Source: Bowmanella pacifica (GTDB lineage Bacteria; Pseudomonadota; Gammaproteobacteria; Enterobacterales; Alteromonadaceae). Taken from it: DNA of 64,000 nt. The stretch spans positions 1,390,186-1,454,185 of the forward strand of contig NZ_BMLS01000001.1 in assembly GCF_014645355.1 (NCBI RefSeq). Direction: 5' to 3'. Made by a program: the position numbers and the translations under genes. The stretch's first letter is position 1. The number at the start of each line of letters is the position of its first letter. The notes below the pieces were generated by a model. It saw only the letters and a program-made list of their open reading frames with translations, was not told where the DNA came from and did not search any database. Shown here piece by piece: positions 21,897 to 30,635 of the stretch.

Positions 21897-21931
21897 GACA
21901 GCATAAGCCTGGCCCCAGGCATTAAGCTGTC
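21897..21931. terminator. Hairpin between convergent STAS and tetR genes
   Basis: A nested inverted repeat, GACAGC...GCTGTC outside and CCTGG/CCAGG inside, spans the short convergent gap and runs 10 bases into the tetR 3' end. No clear U-tract in either direction, so terminator function is uncertain. Confidence 0.35.
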
Positions 21932-22494
21932 AGTTCGTTTTTAAGTAATCTTTCTATGGTCAGACGGGCCTGATGCGGTGTTGAAGGGCCTTCCGCTAAC
22001 ATATCTGCTACGGCTTCCAAAGCGCCGTAAATTGCCGCTAGTCTAACCTTATCCAAGGCAATGGACGGTGAAATAAAAGGCTTAAAAACGCTGATCAAAG
22101 CCTGACAAAAAAAGTGGCGAATTTCGCGATGAATATCACGATATTCAGGGTAGGCCATCAAGGCAAAAATCACTTCGTTGTATTCACGCCCATTCTGTTC
22201 AAGACAATCTAAATAGGCATCGGTGAATAGGGTAACAGCTTGTTCAAAGTTAGTAGCTTGTTGCTGTATTTTTATATTCATGGCATCCACAAATCGCTTA
22301 TCACAACGTTTGTATAGGGCATGAAGTAAACTTTGTCGGCTTGCAAAGTGTTTGTAGGTAATAGGCTTAGTTACACCAGCCTGGTGGGCTAATGTGATGA
22401 GTGTCAGGGCTTCCGTGCCCTTTTCTCGTATGATTTTTGCCGCCACATCCAACAGTTGTTCGTGGCGGGCTTCCTTAGTCAATCGAGACGTCAA
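21922..22494 (-). CDS. TetR-family transcriptional regulator
   Basis: This 190-residue repressor-type protein has an N-terminal helix-turn-helix (about 10-55: ALTLITLAHQAGVTKPITYKHF) and a helical ligand domain. It starts with TTG, with GGAG 7 bases upstream. It lies 13 bases downstream of the AhpD-like gene and is co-transcribed with it. A perfect GTTACC-N3-GGTAAC palindrome at their shared promoter is the likely operator, so the protein probably represses its own operon. Ligand unknown. Confidence 0.93.
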   Translation of the reverse strand: MTSRLTKEARHEQLLDVAAKIIREKGTEALTLITLAHQAGVTKPITYKHFASRQSLLHALYKRCDKRFVDAMNIKIQQQATNFEQAVTLFTDAYLDCLEQNGREYNEVIFALMAYPEYRDIHREIRHFFCQALISVFKPFISPSIALDKVRLAAIYGALEAVADMLAEGPSTPHQARLTIERLLKNELTA

Positions 22495-22507
22495 ATGGGA
22501 TCTCCGT

Positions 22508-23053
22508 TTAGTATTCAGCTATCGCAACTTTTGGAAAATCAATTTTCGTTTGCACTATGTTGTTAACCCAGTTGCTAAAGGTGTTCAATGTAACCCAGGC
22601 GGCAATTTGAATGAGTTGTTGTTCTGATAATCCTGCTTCGTATGCGGCTTTTTTATCCTGCGTATCCAGATGGCCCTGTTTCTCCATCATTTGCTCAACC
22701 AATGTGAGTATTGCCTGTTCTTGCGCTGAATCTGCCTTGCCTAATTGCGCCTGTTGACAGGCTTCGGCACTGATTCCAGCGCGCTTAGCGGAAAAAGTGT
22801 GTCCACTTACACAGTAATGGCATCCATTGTAGTTAGCAACTTTGAGTGCTATCAGTTCACGTTGGCGTTCATTAAGTGCTCCGTGGGTTTCTACGGCTGT
22901 TACAAAATCAAGATAGCCGCGCAGTGAGCCTCCATCAATGCCCAGTGCAGCAAAGAAGTTGGGTACCATCCCATATTGTTCTTTGAAGCCTTTTAAAATG
23001 GGGGCTGCAAGGTCGTCTGCTGTCTCAATAGTTGCCAGGTTAAGTTCAAACAT
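22508..23053 (-). CDS. Carboxymuconolactone-decarboxylase/AhpD-like peroxidase-related protein
   Basis: This 181-residue helical protein has the active-site motif NGCHYCVSGH (CxxC plus His), as in AhpD-like alkylhydroperoxidases. The N-terminal part PILKGFKEQYGMVPNFFAALG is typical of the peroxidase-related subgroup. It is first in a two-gene operon with the TetR regulator. The likely role is thiol-dependent handling of peroxides or another reactive compound sensed by the regulator; the exact substrate cannot be read. Confidence 0.9.
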   Translation of the reverse strand: MFELNLATIETADDLAAPILKGFKEQYGMVPNFFAALGIDGGSLRGYLDFVTAVETHGALNERQRELIALKVANYNGCHYCVSGHTFSAKRAGISAEACQQAQLGKADSAQEQAILTLVEQMMEKQGHLDTQDKKAAYEAGLSEQQLIQIAAWVTLNTFSNWVNNIVQTKIDFPKVAIAEY

Positions 23054-23152
23054 TTTAGATGCTCCAGTAGATGGGGTGAGCGTTGAATAAGGTTGGATAC
23101 ACTGAGCCGGAGGGAGTAGAACCGGTTCAGCTCATAGACGTTTATATGTCAT

Positions 23153-23167
23153 GTTACCAAAGGTAAC
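23153..23167. promoter_or_regulatory. Candidate TetR operator
   Basis: The perfect inverted repeat GTTACC-AAA-GGTAAC lies just downstream of the -10 of the AhpD-like/tetR promoter. A further GGTAAC at 23188-23193 sits inside the promoter spacer. Both positions would block RNA polymerase. Confidence 0.65.
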
Positions 23168-23176
23168 TTGAGGGGT

Positions 23177-23204
23177 AGTATACTAATGGTAACTTTGTTG
23201 TCAA
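23177..23204 (-). promoter_or_regulatory. Sigma-70 promoter of the AhpD-like/tetR operon
   Basis: On the minus strand TTGACA (23199-23204), a 16-base spacer and TATACT (23177-23182) make a near-consensus promoter, about 125 bases ahead of the AhpD-like start. Such a strong promoter fits control by repression. Confidence 0.75.
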
Positions 23205-23218
23205 CAGAGATCCCAAAC

Positions 23219-23245
23219 CAATGAGCACAGCTGATGTGCTCATTG
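23219..23245 (-). terminator. Hairpin terminator after mnmE
   Basis: A perfect 11-bp stem CAATGAGCACA/TGTGCTCATTG with a 5-base loop lies 20 bases after the mnmE stop. On the minus strand a weak T-rich run (TTGGTTT) follows. Confidence 0.55.
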
Positions 23246-23265
23246 CATGAATTGAAGAAAGGGGG

Positions 23266-24630
23266 TTATTTACCTATACAGAAAGAGCTGAAGATGCGTC
23301 CTAATAGATCATCTGAGCTAAATTCACCGGTGATTTCGTTCAGGTGTTGCTGCACTAAACGGAGTTCTTCAGCCAAGAGTTCACCAGCCATACAACTAAC
23401 GAGCTGCTCGAAACCTATATCAAGATGTTCAGCGGCTTTTTCCAGTGCATCCAAATGACGTCGTCGGGCGATAAACTGTCCTTCAGTGCTGGCTTCAAAG
23501 CCCATGCAGTCCTTCAGATGTTGCGCGAGTAAGTCTATTCCTTTTGCCTGACTGGCACTGAGGCGAATTAAGGTATTGCTTTGGTTTTCTATTTTTTCAA
23601 CGGCTTCGCCTGATAAGTCCACCTTATTGCGGATTAAGGTCACTTTTGTGCCTTTGGGCAGCCGTTCGATAAAGTCAGGCCAAATGACCTTAGGATCGGT
23701 TTCGCTGGTTTTAGTGCTGTCGACCATCATTAGCACCCGGTCGGCCTGAGCAATTTCCTGCCAGGCGCGCTGAATACCGATCTGCTCTACTTTGTCGTCG
23801 CTGTCCCGTAGACCAGCAGTATCGATAATATGCAAAGGCATACCATCGATATGTATATGCTCTTTTAAAACGTCACGGGTGGTGCCGGCAATATCGGTAA
23901 CAATTGCGGCTTCCCGGCCGGCTAAGGCGTTCAGCAGACTGGATTTTCCAGAATTGGGGCGGCCGGCGATAACCACCCGCATACCTTCCCGTAGTATGCT
24001 TCCCTGGTGAGCTTGCGCGCGTATCGTTTGCAGTTGCTGAATGATGTCTTGCAGGTCACTTTGCACCTTACCATCTGACAAAAAGTCGACTTCCTCATCA
24101 GGAAAATCAATGGCAGCCTCTACATAGATTCGCAAATGAATTACCTGTTCAACCAAATGATGAACCTGCTTGGAAAACTCCCCTTGCAAAGAGCGGACGG
24201 CGGAAAGGGCGGCTTGTTCTGAACTGGCATCAATCAAATCCGCTATGGCTTCGGCCTGGGCGAGATCCATCTTGTCATTCAGAAAAGCACGCTCACTGAA
24301 CTCCCCTGGTCGAGCTATTTGCACGCCATCTACGGCCAGAATGTGGCGAATAAGCATGTCCATAACTACCTGACCACCGTGTCCCTGAAGTTCCAGTATG
24401 TCTTCACCGGTAAAGGAATTCGGGGCTTTAAAAAACAAGGCTATACCCTGATCGAGCGGGTTTCCCTGTTCATCATAAAACGGCAGATATTCGGCTAGTC
24501 GAGGCTTGGGAACCTTGCCCAGTAAGCGCTGTGCGACTTGCTGGGCCTGTTCACCAGACACTCTGATAATGCCAACACTACCCCGCCCAGGGGCGGTAGC
24601 CTGGGCAACAATGGTCGGTTGTTTGGTCAT
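23266..24630 (-). CDS. mnmE: tRNA modification GTPase MnmE (TrmE)
   Basis: This 454-residue potassium-dependent GTPase is the partner of MnmG in U34 tRNA modification. It has the N-terminal formyl-THF domain ([20 protein letters not shown]), G domain with [19 protein letters not shown] and NKVD, and the C-terminal CIGK with the essential Cys. I chose the ATG at 24630 because the conserved N terminus starts there; the longer open frame would overlap yajQ. It lies 4 bases after yajQ. Confidence 0.97.
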   Translation of the reverse strand: MTKQPTIVAQATAPGRGSVGIIRVSGEQAQQVAQRLLGKVPKPRLAEYLPFYDEQGNPLDQGIALFFKAPNSFTGEDILELQGHGGQVVMDMLIRHILAVDGVQIARPGEFSERAFLNDKMDLAQAEAIADLIDASSEQAALSAVRSLQGEFSKQVHHLVEQVIHLRIYVEAAIDFPDEEVDFLSDGKVQSDLQDIIQQLQTIRAQAHQGSILREGMRVVIAGRPNSGKSSLLNALAGREAAIVTDIAGTTRDVLKEHIHIDGMPLHIIDTAGLRDSDDKVEQIGIQRAWQEIAQADRVLMMVDSTKTSETDPKVIWPDFIERLPKGTKVTLIRNKVDLSGEAVEKIENQSNTLIRLSASQAKGIDLLAQHLKDCMGFEASTEGQFIARRRHLDALEKAAEHLDIGFEQLVSCMAGELLAEELRLVQQHLNEITGEFSSDDLLGRIFSSFCIGK

Positions 24631-24634
24631 GTAA

Positions 24635-25117
24635 TTAATCGCGGAAGTTAGTGAACTGGAATGGTTGACCAAGATCAGCAGCTTTAACCAGTGCAATAGC
24701 TTCTTGCAGGTCGTCTCGTTTCTTGCCGGTGACGCGAACCTGGTCACCTTGAATGGAGCTTTGTACCTTAACCTTGCTTTCTTTGATCAGCTTGCTGATC
24801 TTTTTCGCCATGTCTTGCTCAATACCCTGGCGAAATACCAATATCTGCTTGTGGGTTTTACCGCTGCGCTCGATACCTTTTTGCTCTATGCAGGCAGTAC
24901 TTACACCGCGTTTGGCACATTTAGAACGCAGAATTTCCTGCATTTGTTGAAGCTGGAACTCCGCTTCCGCAACCAGTGTTACCTGATTCTCTTTTTGTTC
25001 AAAACTGGCTTCAATGCCGCGAAAATCAAATCGTGTATCCAGTTCGCGAATGGCGTTGTCTACAGCGTTTTTCACTTCAACCAGATCAACTTCAGAGACA
25101 ATGTCAAAAGATGGCAT
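24635..25117 (-). CDS. yajQ: YajQ-family nucleotide-binding protein
   Basis: This 160-residue protein begins [19 protein letters not shown] and ends [15 protein letters not shown], both signatures of the YajQ family. Members bind nucleotides; a Xanthomonas member is a cyclic di-GMP effector and others affect phage transcription. AGAGGA precedes the ATG. It lies between yidC and mnmE, which are adjacent in E. coli, and after the yidC terminator, so it is the likely first gene of a yajQ-mnmE unit. Confidence 0.95.
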   Translation of the reverse strand: MPSFDIVSEVDLVEVKNAVDNAIRELDTRFDFRGIEASFEQKENQVTLVAEAEFQLQQMQEILRSKCAKRGVSTACIEQKGIERSGKTHKQILVFRQGIEQDMAKKISKLIKESKVKVQSSIQGDQVRVTGKKRDDLQEAIALVKAADLGQPFQFTNFRD

Positions 25118-25161
25118 GTCGATTCCTCTAGGGTGATGAATAGGGGTATTTTACCCAACAG

Positions 25162-25189
25162 CTAAAGAAAAGGCCCGTTAAACGGGCCT
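25162..25189 (-). terminator. Rho-independent terminator after yidC
   Basis: The stem AGGCCCGTT/AACGGGCCT is followed on the minus strand by TTTTCTTT. It lies 13 bases after the yidC stop. Confidence 0.88.
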
Positions 25190-25201
25190 CTGAATTTGTG
25201 T

Positions 25202-26833
25202 TTAGTGGGCTTTGATGCCGCGTTTTTCCATGGATGCGTAAATCATCTTAGCCTGAATAAGGGTGATCACGTTGCTTATCAACCAGTACAGTACCAGACC
25301 AGCAGGGAACCACAGGAAGAACACACTCATCATGACCGGCATCCATTGCATAATCTTTTGCTGCATCGGATCCTGAATGGTCATAGGCTGCAGTTTCTGT
25401 AACAGGAACATACTGGCACCTGTTAGCACTGGTAGCACAAAGTAAGGGTCTTTAACCGACAAGTCGGTAATCCACAGGAAGAAGTCAGCATGACGTAGCT
25501 CAACACTTTCCAGGAATACCCAGTACAGAGCCAGGAAGATAGGCATTTGTAGTAGGAGAGGGAAACAGCCACCCATGGGATTAACTTTTTCCTTCTTATA
25601 CATCTCCATCATGGCCTGAGACATCTTCTGACGGTCTTCGCCGTACCGCTCTTTGAGCGCTTGCATTTTCGGTTGTAAGGCACGCAGTTTTGCCATGGAT
25701 TCGTACTGGGCTTTGGTCAGTGGATACATCGCACCTTTAACTATTATGGTGATGATGATAATTGCCAGACCCCAGTTGCCTACCAGGCCGTGGATAAATT
25801 GCAGCAACCAGAATAAGGGCTGCGAGAGCCACCACAGAATGCCGTAATCTACGGTTAGGTCGAGACCCCTGGCAAGCTGTACCAGGTCGTCTTGATCTTT
25901 GGGACCGGTATATAATGTGCTGCCAAGCTGAAGTGTTTCACCAGGGGCAACGGACTTCAGGCTGCCTTTAAAACCTATGCTGGCATACTCATTGTTCAAA
26001 ATACGGCTATACAGGGTATTTTGTTCATCTTGTGGTGGAACCCAGGCCGATACGAAATAATGTTGAAGCATGGCAACCCAGCCGCCCTGCGTATTTTCAT
26101 TCAGCTTCTCGTCTTCGATATCGTCAAAGGCATGCTTTTCATAGCGTTCTTCAGCAGTTGAATAGGCTGCACCACGGTAGGTCGGCATAAACATGCTGCT
26201 TTCCGGTCCCGCCAGTGATTGCTTTAACTGTGCATATTGTTGCACATGAATAGTTGATCCAGAGTTGTTCTGAACACTGTATTCAACCCGTAGGTCATGC
26301 TTACCTTTAGAGAAAATAAACGTTTTGGTAATCAGAACGCCATTGGCGCTTTGATAGGTAAGGGGGACGCTAAGACTATCTTCACTCAACTGATATTCGG
26401 TAGCTTGTGCCGTATAGACTGGCCGTCCTTTAGATGACGAATCAGGGCCATCGGGACCTATCAAACCACTTTGTGCAATGTATTGATGTCCTGGGTCAGA
26501 TGCCAGTAAGGTAAAGCTCTCACTTGAACCTTGTGTAACTGGAAAATCCACCAGTTTGGCTGAGACTACATCGCCACCTTGTGTGTTTATTTGCACATCC
26601 AGGCTATCAGTCAAGACGTGGATTAACTTGCCCTGAGTTTCGACTGATGCGGTTAGATGCTGGGTATCAGCAACGGGAACATCATCCGACACCGGACTAC
26701 TTACGTTAGCGGTACTGTCAGCAACCTCGGCGGTTTGAACTGGCGGTTGGCCATAATCCAGTTGCCACTGTTGCCACAATAAAAAGCTGACCAAGGCCAG
26801 GCCAATGAGAAGAAAGCTTCTTTGGGATTCCAT
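25202..26833 (-). CDS. yidC: Membrane protein insertase YidC
   Basis: This 543-residue inner-membrane insertase and chaperone works with SecYEG and alone. An N-terminal transmembrane helix (SFLLIGLALVSFLLWQQW) is followed by the large periplasmic beta domain (about 60-330) and the conserved five-helix core with GNWGLAIIIITIIVKGAMYP and NPMGGCFPLLLQMPIF. Length is close to E. coli (548). It is 17 bases downstream of yidD in the rpmH-rnpA-yidD-yidC run. Confidence 0.97.
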   Translation of the reverse strand: MESQRSFLLIGLALVSFLLWQQWQLDYGQPPVQTAEVADSTANVSSPVSDDVPVADTQHLTASVETQGKLIHVLTDSLDVQINTQGGDVVSAKLVDFPVTQGSSESFTLLASDPGHQYIAQSGLIGPDGPDSSSKGRPVYTAQATEYQLSEDSLSVPLTYQSANGVLITKTFIFSKGKHDLRVEYSVQNNSGSTIHVQQYAQLKQSLAGPESSMFMPTYRGAAYSTAEERYEKHAFDDIEDEKLNENTQGGWVAMLQHYFVSAWVPPQDEQNTLYSRILNNEYASIGFKGSLKSVAPGETLQLGSTLYTGPKDQDDLVQLARGLDLTVDYGILWWLSQPLFWLLQFIHGLVGNWGLAIIIITIIVKGAMYPLTKAQYESMAKLRALQPKMQALKERYGEDRQKMSQAMMEMYKKEKVNPMGGCFPLLLQMPIFLALYWVFLESVELRHADFFLWITDLSVKDPYFVLPVLTGASMFLLQKLQPMTIQDPMQQKIMQWMPVMMSVFFLWFPAGLVLYWLISNVITLIQAKMIYASMEKRGIKAH

Positions 26834-26850
26834 AACTGACTACTTTTATC

Positions 26851-27090
26851 TTATGTTTTCGGTGGGACGGGATCGTCTCCCCCCGGATGTAAAGGGTGGC
26901 ATTTTAATATGCGTTTGATGCTTAACCAACAACCAATCACTACACCATGGCTTTTAATTGCTCCGGCAGCATATTCCGAACAAGTCGGGTTGAATCGACA
27001 CCTCGGTCCCAAAAGCGGTGAAATCCACCTTTGGTAAAGTCGAATTAGCCAGATACTGGCTGATTGCAACGCTGTTTGAGCTTTTTCCAT
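26851..27090 (-). CDS. yidD: Membrane protein insertion efficiency factor YidD
   Basis: This 79-residue peripheral membrane protein has the diagnostic [12 protein letters not shown] start ([20 protein letters not shown]), two conserved Cys, and HPGGDDPVP near the end. YidD is thought to help YidC-dependent insertion. It overlaps the 3' end of rnpA by 46 bases in another frame, the usual arrangement. Confidence 0.96.
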   Translation of the reverse strand: MEKAQTALQSASIWLIRLYQRWISPLLGPRCRFNPTCSEYAAGAIKSHGVVIGCWLSIKRILKCHPLHPGGDDPVPPKT

Positions 27091-27413
27091 AACCTACTCA
27101 AGAGTTCATACAACTGTTGATTGGTCAATTGATCCAACCCGGACTTGCCGACTAACACTATATCAGCACAAGGCAGATCATGTTGGTTTAGTCGAAAACT
27201 TTCTCGAATTACGCGTTTTAGGCGATTTCGGTCGTGGGCTTTTTTGACTCGTTTTTTAGCGAGTGTAATACCTAATCTGGGATGGGATAAGCCATTAAGT
27301 CTGGCGAGAGCAGTTAATTGCGGAGATACAGCGGGCGTTGCTTGCTGGAATACATTCTCGAAATGGGTGGGAGTAAGTAACCTTAACTCCCGAGAAAATT
27401 GATTTTCACCCAC
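27045..27413 (-). CDS. rnpA: Ribonuclease P protein component
   Basis: This 122-residue basic protein partners the RNase P RNA in tRNA 5' maturation. The RNR signature is clear: [19 protein letters not shown]. It starts with GTG (GTG GGT GAA), preceded by a weak ribosome site; it follows rpmH by 14 bases, so coupling from rpmH is likely. Confidence 0.96.
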   Translation of the reverse strand: MGENQFSRELRLLTPTHFENVFQQATPAVSPQLTALARLNGLSHPRLGITLAKKRVKKAHDRNRLKRVIRESFRLNQHDLPCADIVLVGKSGLDQLTNQQLYELLSRLWKKLKQRCNQPVSG

Positions 27414-27427
27414 TTCGATAAATGCAA

Positions 27428-27562
27428 TTAGGCTGATAAACGAGCACGGCCTTTTGCACGACGACTAGCTAGAACCTTGCGGCCATTTTTTGTCGCCATG
27501 CGGGCACGAAAACCGTGTGAACGTTTACGCTTTAAATTACTTGGTTGAAATGTTCTTTTCAT
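27428..27562 (-). CDS. rpmH: 50S ribosomal protein L34
   Basis: This 44-residue, very basic ribosomal protein reads [20 protein letters not shown], then [20 protein letters not shown], then LSA and stop, practically the universal L34 sequence. First gene of rpmH-rnpA-yidD-yidC, divergent from dnaA. Confidence 0.98.
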   Translation of the reverse strand: MKRTFQPSNLKRKRSHGFRARMATKNGRKVLASRRAKGRARLSA

Positions 27563-27632
27563 AACCTAGTCCGCCGCTTCAATAACTGATGTTGACACTT
27601 CAAGCACGGGGTTGTGCTCAAAAGGACGCCGA

Positions 27633-27661
27633 ATTTTAGAGATCTATACGGGGCATGTCAA
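27633..27661 (-). promoter_or_regulatory. Sigma-70 promoter of rpmH
   Basis: On the minus strand TTGACA (27656-27661), a 17-base spacer and TAAAAT (27633-27638) lie about 70 bases ahead of rpmH. Near-consensus, as expected for a ribosomal protein gene. Confidence 0.78.
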
Positions 27662-27740
27662 TGTAATTTGCAGCCTGCTGTCGCTTTTGTATACCTGTCT
27701 TTATGCTGATGTGTTAATAACCTGAGTGATTCTCGTTGGT

Positions 27741-27943
27741 TTATCCACAGAAAAGCGACATCTTCTGACTATATACTTAATAAATTGCGGGCTTTTTATT
27801 CACTTATTGCTTTTTGATATATACGGGAGACGATATGTCGATATTATTTTTAATGAAAATAATATCTTTAAAAACAGTAGGGTAGGTCGTTTTTTTCAAG
27901 AGGAAGCGAATAGGGTTAAGATCGATCTTGAACATGTGGATAA
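27741..27943. promoter_or_regulatory. DnaA boxes and A/T-rich segment in the rpmH-dnaA gap
   Basis: The 524-base gap between rpmH and dnaA holds two perfect DnaA boxes in opposite orientation, at 27741-27749 (plus) and 27935-27943 (minus), enclosing a strongly A/T-rich stretch (27755-27900) and the palindrome AAGATCGATCTT (27918-27929). The likely use is DnaA autoregulation of the dnaA promoter. I could not pick one convincing dnaA promoter. The remaining gap (27944-28086) shows no clear further element. Confidence 0.65.
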
Positions 27944-28086
27944 ATTTAAGCAATAATTCACAGCCTTAGTCAAAGCAGGTCAGTTCACCTTACACATGAT
28001 AAAGGTGTTCGTTTTCTGTTCGCATTTATCAGTTTCGTCTTATTGAGCTGGCGACTTCCATCGGTTCCGGCAGGAGTGCCTTATTA

Positions 28087-29472
28087 ATGTCATTATGGGA
28101 AGAATGTCTCAGGCGGTTACAGCAGGAGTTGCCAACCCAGCAATTCAGCATGTGGATTCGTCCGCTTCAAGCCCACTACGACAATTCAACGCTAACTTTA
28201 TTTGCCCCTAATCGTTTTGTTCTTGATTGGGTACGTGACAAGTATATTTCGCGAATATCTGAGTTGTTTGAAGAGATCTGTGCGCCTGACAAGGCGCCTG
28301 CACTGCATTTTGATGTGGGAGTTGCTAATACTGTTCCAAGTGTTTCTGCACCTATGCAGTCTGTTGCTGCGCCAGTCAGCACATTCTCTGCACCTCCCCC
28401 TATAGCTCAACCTCCCGCTAGTGGGATGCCTCAGCAAGTCAGGGTAGAGCACAAGAGTAATATCAACTTAACTTATACCTTTGATAATTTTGTTGAGGGT
28501 AAGTCAAACCAGTTAGCCAGAGCGGCGGCCAGTCAGGTCGCTGACAACCCAGGTGGTGCATACAACCCGTTATTTATATATGGTGGAACGGGTTTAGGTA
28601 AGACTCACCTTCTGCACGCAGTAGGCAACGGACTGATGGCAAAGAACAAAGATGCCAAAGTTGTTTACATGCACTCCGAGCGTTTTGTTCAGGACATGGT
28701 TAAGGCGTTGCAGAATAACGCGATAGAAGAGTTTAAGCGTTATTATCGGTCTGTAGATGCATTACTCATCGATGATATTCAGTTTTTCGCTAAGAAGGAC
28801 CGCTCACAGGAAGAGTTTTTCCATACCTTTAATGCGTTATTAGAAGGTAATCAGCAAATTATCCTGACTTCAGATCGATACCCCAAAGAAATCGATGGGG
28901 TTGAGGATCGTTTGAAGTCTCGTTTTGGCTGGGGATTAACTATAGCCATCGAACCGCCGGAGCTTGAAACTCGTGTGGCGATATTGATGAGAAAGGCAGT
29001 AGAAAATCGGATTCATTTACCTGATGAAGTGGCTTTCTTTATCGCCAAACGATTACGTTCCAATGTGCGTGAATTGGAAGGCGCGTTAAATAGAGTTATC
29101 GCCAACGCTAACTTTACTGGGCGTCCGATCACCATAGATTTTGTCCGTGAAGCGTTAAGAGATCTATTAGCCTTACAGGAAAAACTGGTTACTATAGATA
29201 ACATTCAGAAAACGGTTGCCGAATATTACAAAATTAAGGTGGCCGATATCCTCTCCAAACGGAGAAGTCGCAGCGTAGCCAGGCCACGGCAAGTTGCTAT
29301 GGCTTTAGCGAAAGAATTGACTAATCACAGTTTGCCCGAGATTGGCGATGCATTTGGTGGCAGAGACCACACTACTGTGTTGCACGCTTGCCGGAAAATT
29401 GGGCAATTGCGTGAAGAGAGTCATGATATAAAAGAAGACTATCAGAATTTGATTCGAACCCTGTCGTCCTAA
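28087..29472 (+). CDS. dnaA: Chromosomal replication initiator DnaA
   Basis: This 461-residue initiator ATPase binds DnaA boxes and melts oriC. Domain I spans about 1-80 ([20 protein letters not shown]), then a Pro/Ala/Ser-rich linker (about 85-120), AAA+ domain III with [13 protein letters not shown] and LLIDDIQFF, and domain IV with the signature [14 protein letters not shown]. Starts dnaA-dnaN-recF-gyrB, about 10 kb from oriC. An AGGAG lies about 10 bases before the ATG. Confidence 0.98.
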   Translation: MSLWEECLRRLQQELPTQQFSMWIRPLQAHYDNSTLTLFAPNRFVLDWVRDKYISRISELFEEICAPDKAPALHFDVGVANTVPSVSAPMQSVAAPVSTFSAPPPIAQPPASGMPQQVRVEHKSNINLTYTFDNFVEGKSNQLARAAASQVADNPGGAYNPLFIYGGTGLGKTHLLHAVGNGLMAKNKDAKVVYMHSERFVQDMVKALQNNAIEEFKRYYRSVDALLIDDIQFFAKKDRSQEEFFHTFNALLEGNQQIILTSDRYPKEIDGVEDRLKSRFGWGLTIAIEPPELETRVAILMRKAVENRIHLPDEVAFFIAKRLRSNVRELEGALNRVIANANFTGRPITIDFVREALRDLLALQEKLVTIDNIQKTVAEYYKIKVADILSKRRSRSVARPRQVAMALAKELTNHSLPEIGDAFGGRDHTTVLHACRKIGQLREESHDIKEDYQNLIRTLSS

Positions 29473-29491
29473 AAACTACAACGAGTCGCTC

Positions 29492-30595
29492 ATGAAATTT
29501 ACTATAAGTAGGGAAAACTTCTTACAACCTCTGCAATTGGTTGCTGGAGCCGTTGAACGTCGACACACTTTACCCATTTTATCTAACGTGTTGATTAAAG
29601 TTAGTGAGGGTACACTATGGCTAACAGGCACGGATTTAGAGGTTGAGCTAATATCTAATGTTACTTTGGCTGGTCAATGTGAAGACGGTGAAATTACCGT
29701 GCCTGCCAAGAAGTTGTTAGATATCGTAAAAGGCTTTTCCGATGTAGGCGACGTTGAGTTTGTGGTTGAAGGTAATAAGGCGTTGCTGAAGTCGGGACGT
29801 GGTAGATATTCATTGTCTACGCTTCCGGCCAGTGAATATCCAAACCTTGAGGATTGGCAGGGAGAGATTGAATTTGAAATTTCTCAGTCACAGCTGAAGC
29901 GGCTGATAGACAGTACTCATTTCTCGATGGCTCAACAAGATGTGCGTTACTACCTAAATGGTATGTCACTCGAAACAGAGGATGGCATTATTCGCACTGT
30001 TGCCACTGATGGACATAGATTGGCATTATGCAGAACGCCTTATGAAGGCACACCTTTGCCCGACCGTCAGGTCATTATTCCCAGGAAGGGTGTGATGGAA
30101 ATATCACGCCTTATCGAGAATGATGATAAATCTCTGAAGGTACAAATCGGCGCCAATCACATTCGCATATTCTCTACCGACTTTATTTTTACCAGCAAGC
30201 TGGTAGATGGCAGATTTCCTGATTATAGAAGGGTTCTGCCCAAGGATGGAGACAAGCGCGTAGAGGCAAGCAAAGAAACGCTGAAGCAGGCGTTTTCTCG
30301 CGCCTCTATTCTCTCAAACGAAAAGTTTAGAGGAGTGAGGCTGAACCTGGCATCTGGTGAGTTGAAGATTACCGCCAACAACCCTGAACAGGAAGAAGCC
30401 GAAGAAATTGTTGATGTACAGTATCAAGGTGACAGCCTGGAAATTGGTTTTAATGTTGCTTATCTAATCGATGTGTTGAATGCGCTGGGTTCAGAGAATG
30501 TATGCATTAGCATGTCCGATTCAAACAGCAGCGCGCTAATCGAAGATGCGGCAGATGACTCTGCGCTTTATGTCATTATGCCGATGAGGTTATAA
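29492..30595 (+). CDS. dnaN: DNA polymerase III beta sliding clamp
   Basis: This 367-residue protein consists of three similar clamp domains; the ring dimer tethers polymerases to DNA. It starts MKFTISRENFLQPLQLVAG and ends SALYVIMPMRL, both near-universal, and the length matches E. coli (366). It follows dnaA by 19 bases and precedes recF. Confidence 0.98.
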   Translation: MKFTISRENFLQPLQLVAGAVERRHTLPILSNVLIKVSEGTLWLTGTDLEVELISNVTLAGQCEDGEITVPAKKLLDIVKGFSDVGDVEFVVEGNKALLKSGRGRYSLSTLPASEYPNLEDWQGEIEFEISQSQLKRLIDSTHFSMAQQDVRYYLNGMSLETEDGIIRTVATDGHRLALCRTPYEGTPLPDRQVIIPRKGVMEISRLIENDDKSLKVQIGANHIRIFSTDFIFTSKLVDGRFPDYRRVLPKDGDKRVEASKETLKQAFSRASILSNEKFRGVRLNLASGELKITANNPEQEEAEEIVDVQYQGDSLEIGFNVAYLIDVLNALGSENVCISMSDSNSSALIEDAADDSALYVIMPMRL

Positions 30596-30635
30596 CCCTG
30601 CCCATCTTTTTGGCCTTAACAGGCTTACAATTAAA

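Noticed and set aside
24665..25165. Open frame of 166 codons antisense to yajQ
   Set aside because: Shadow of yajQ, whose own protein matches its family throughout.
27726..27956. Open frame of 76 codons in the rpmH-dnaA gap
   Set aside because: Very A/T-rich, no ribosome site, and contains the DnaA boxes; more likely regulatory DNA.
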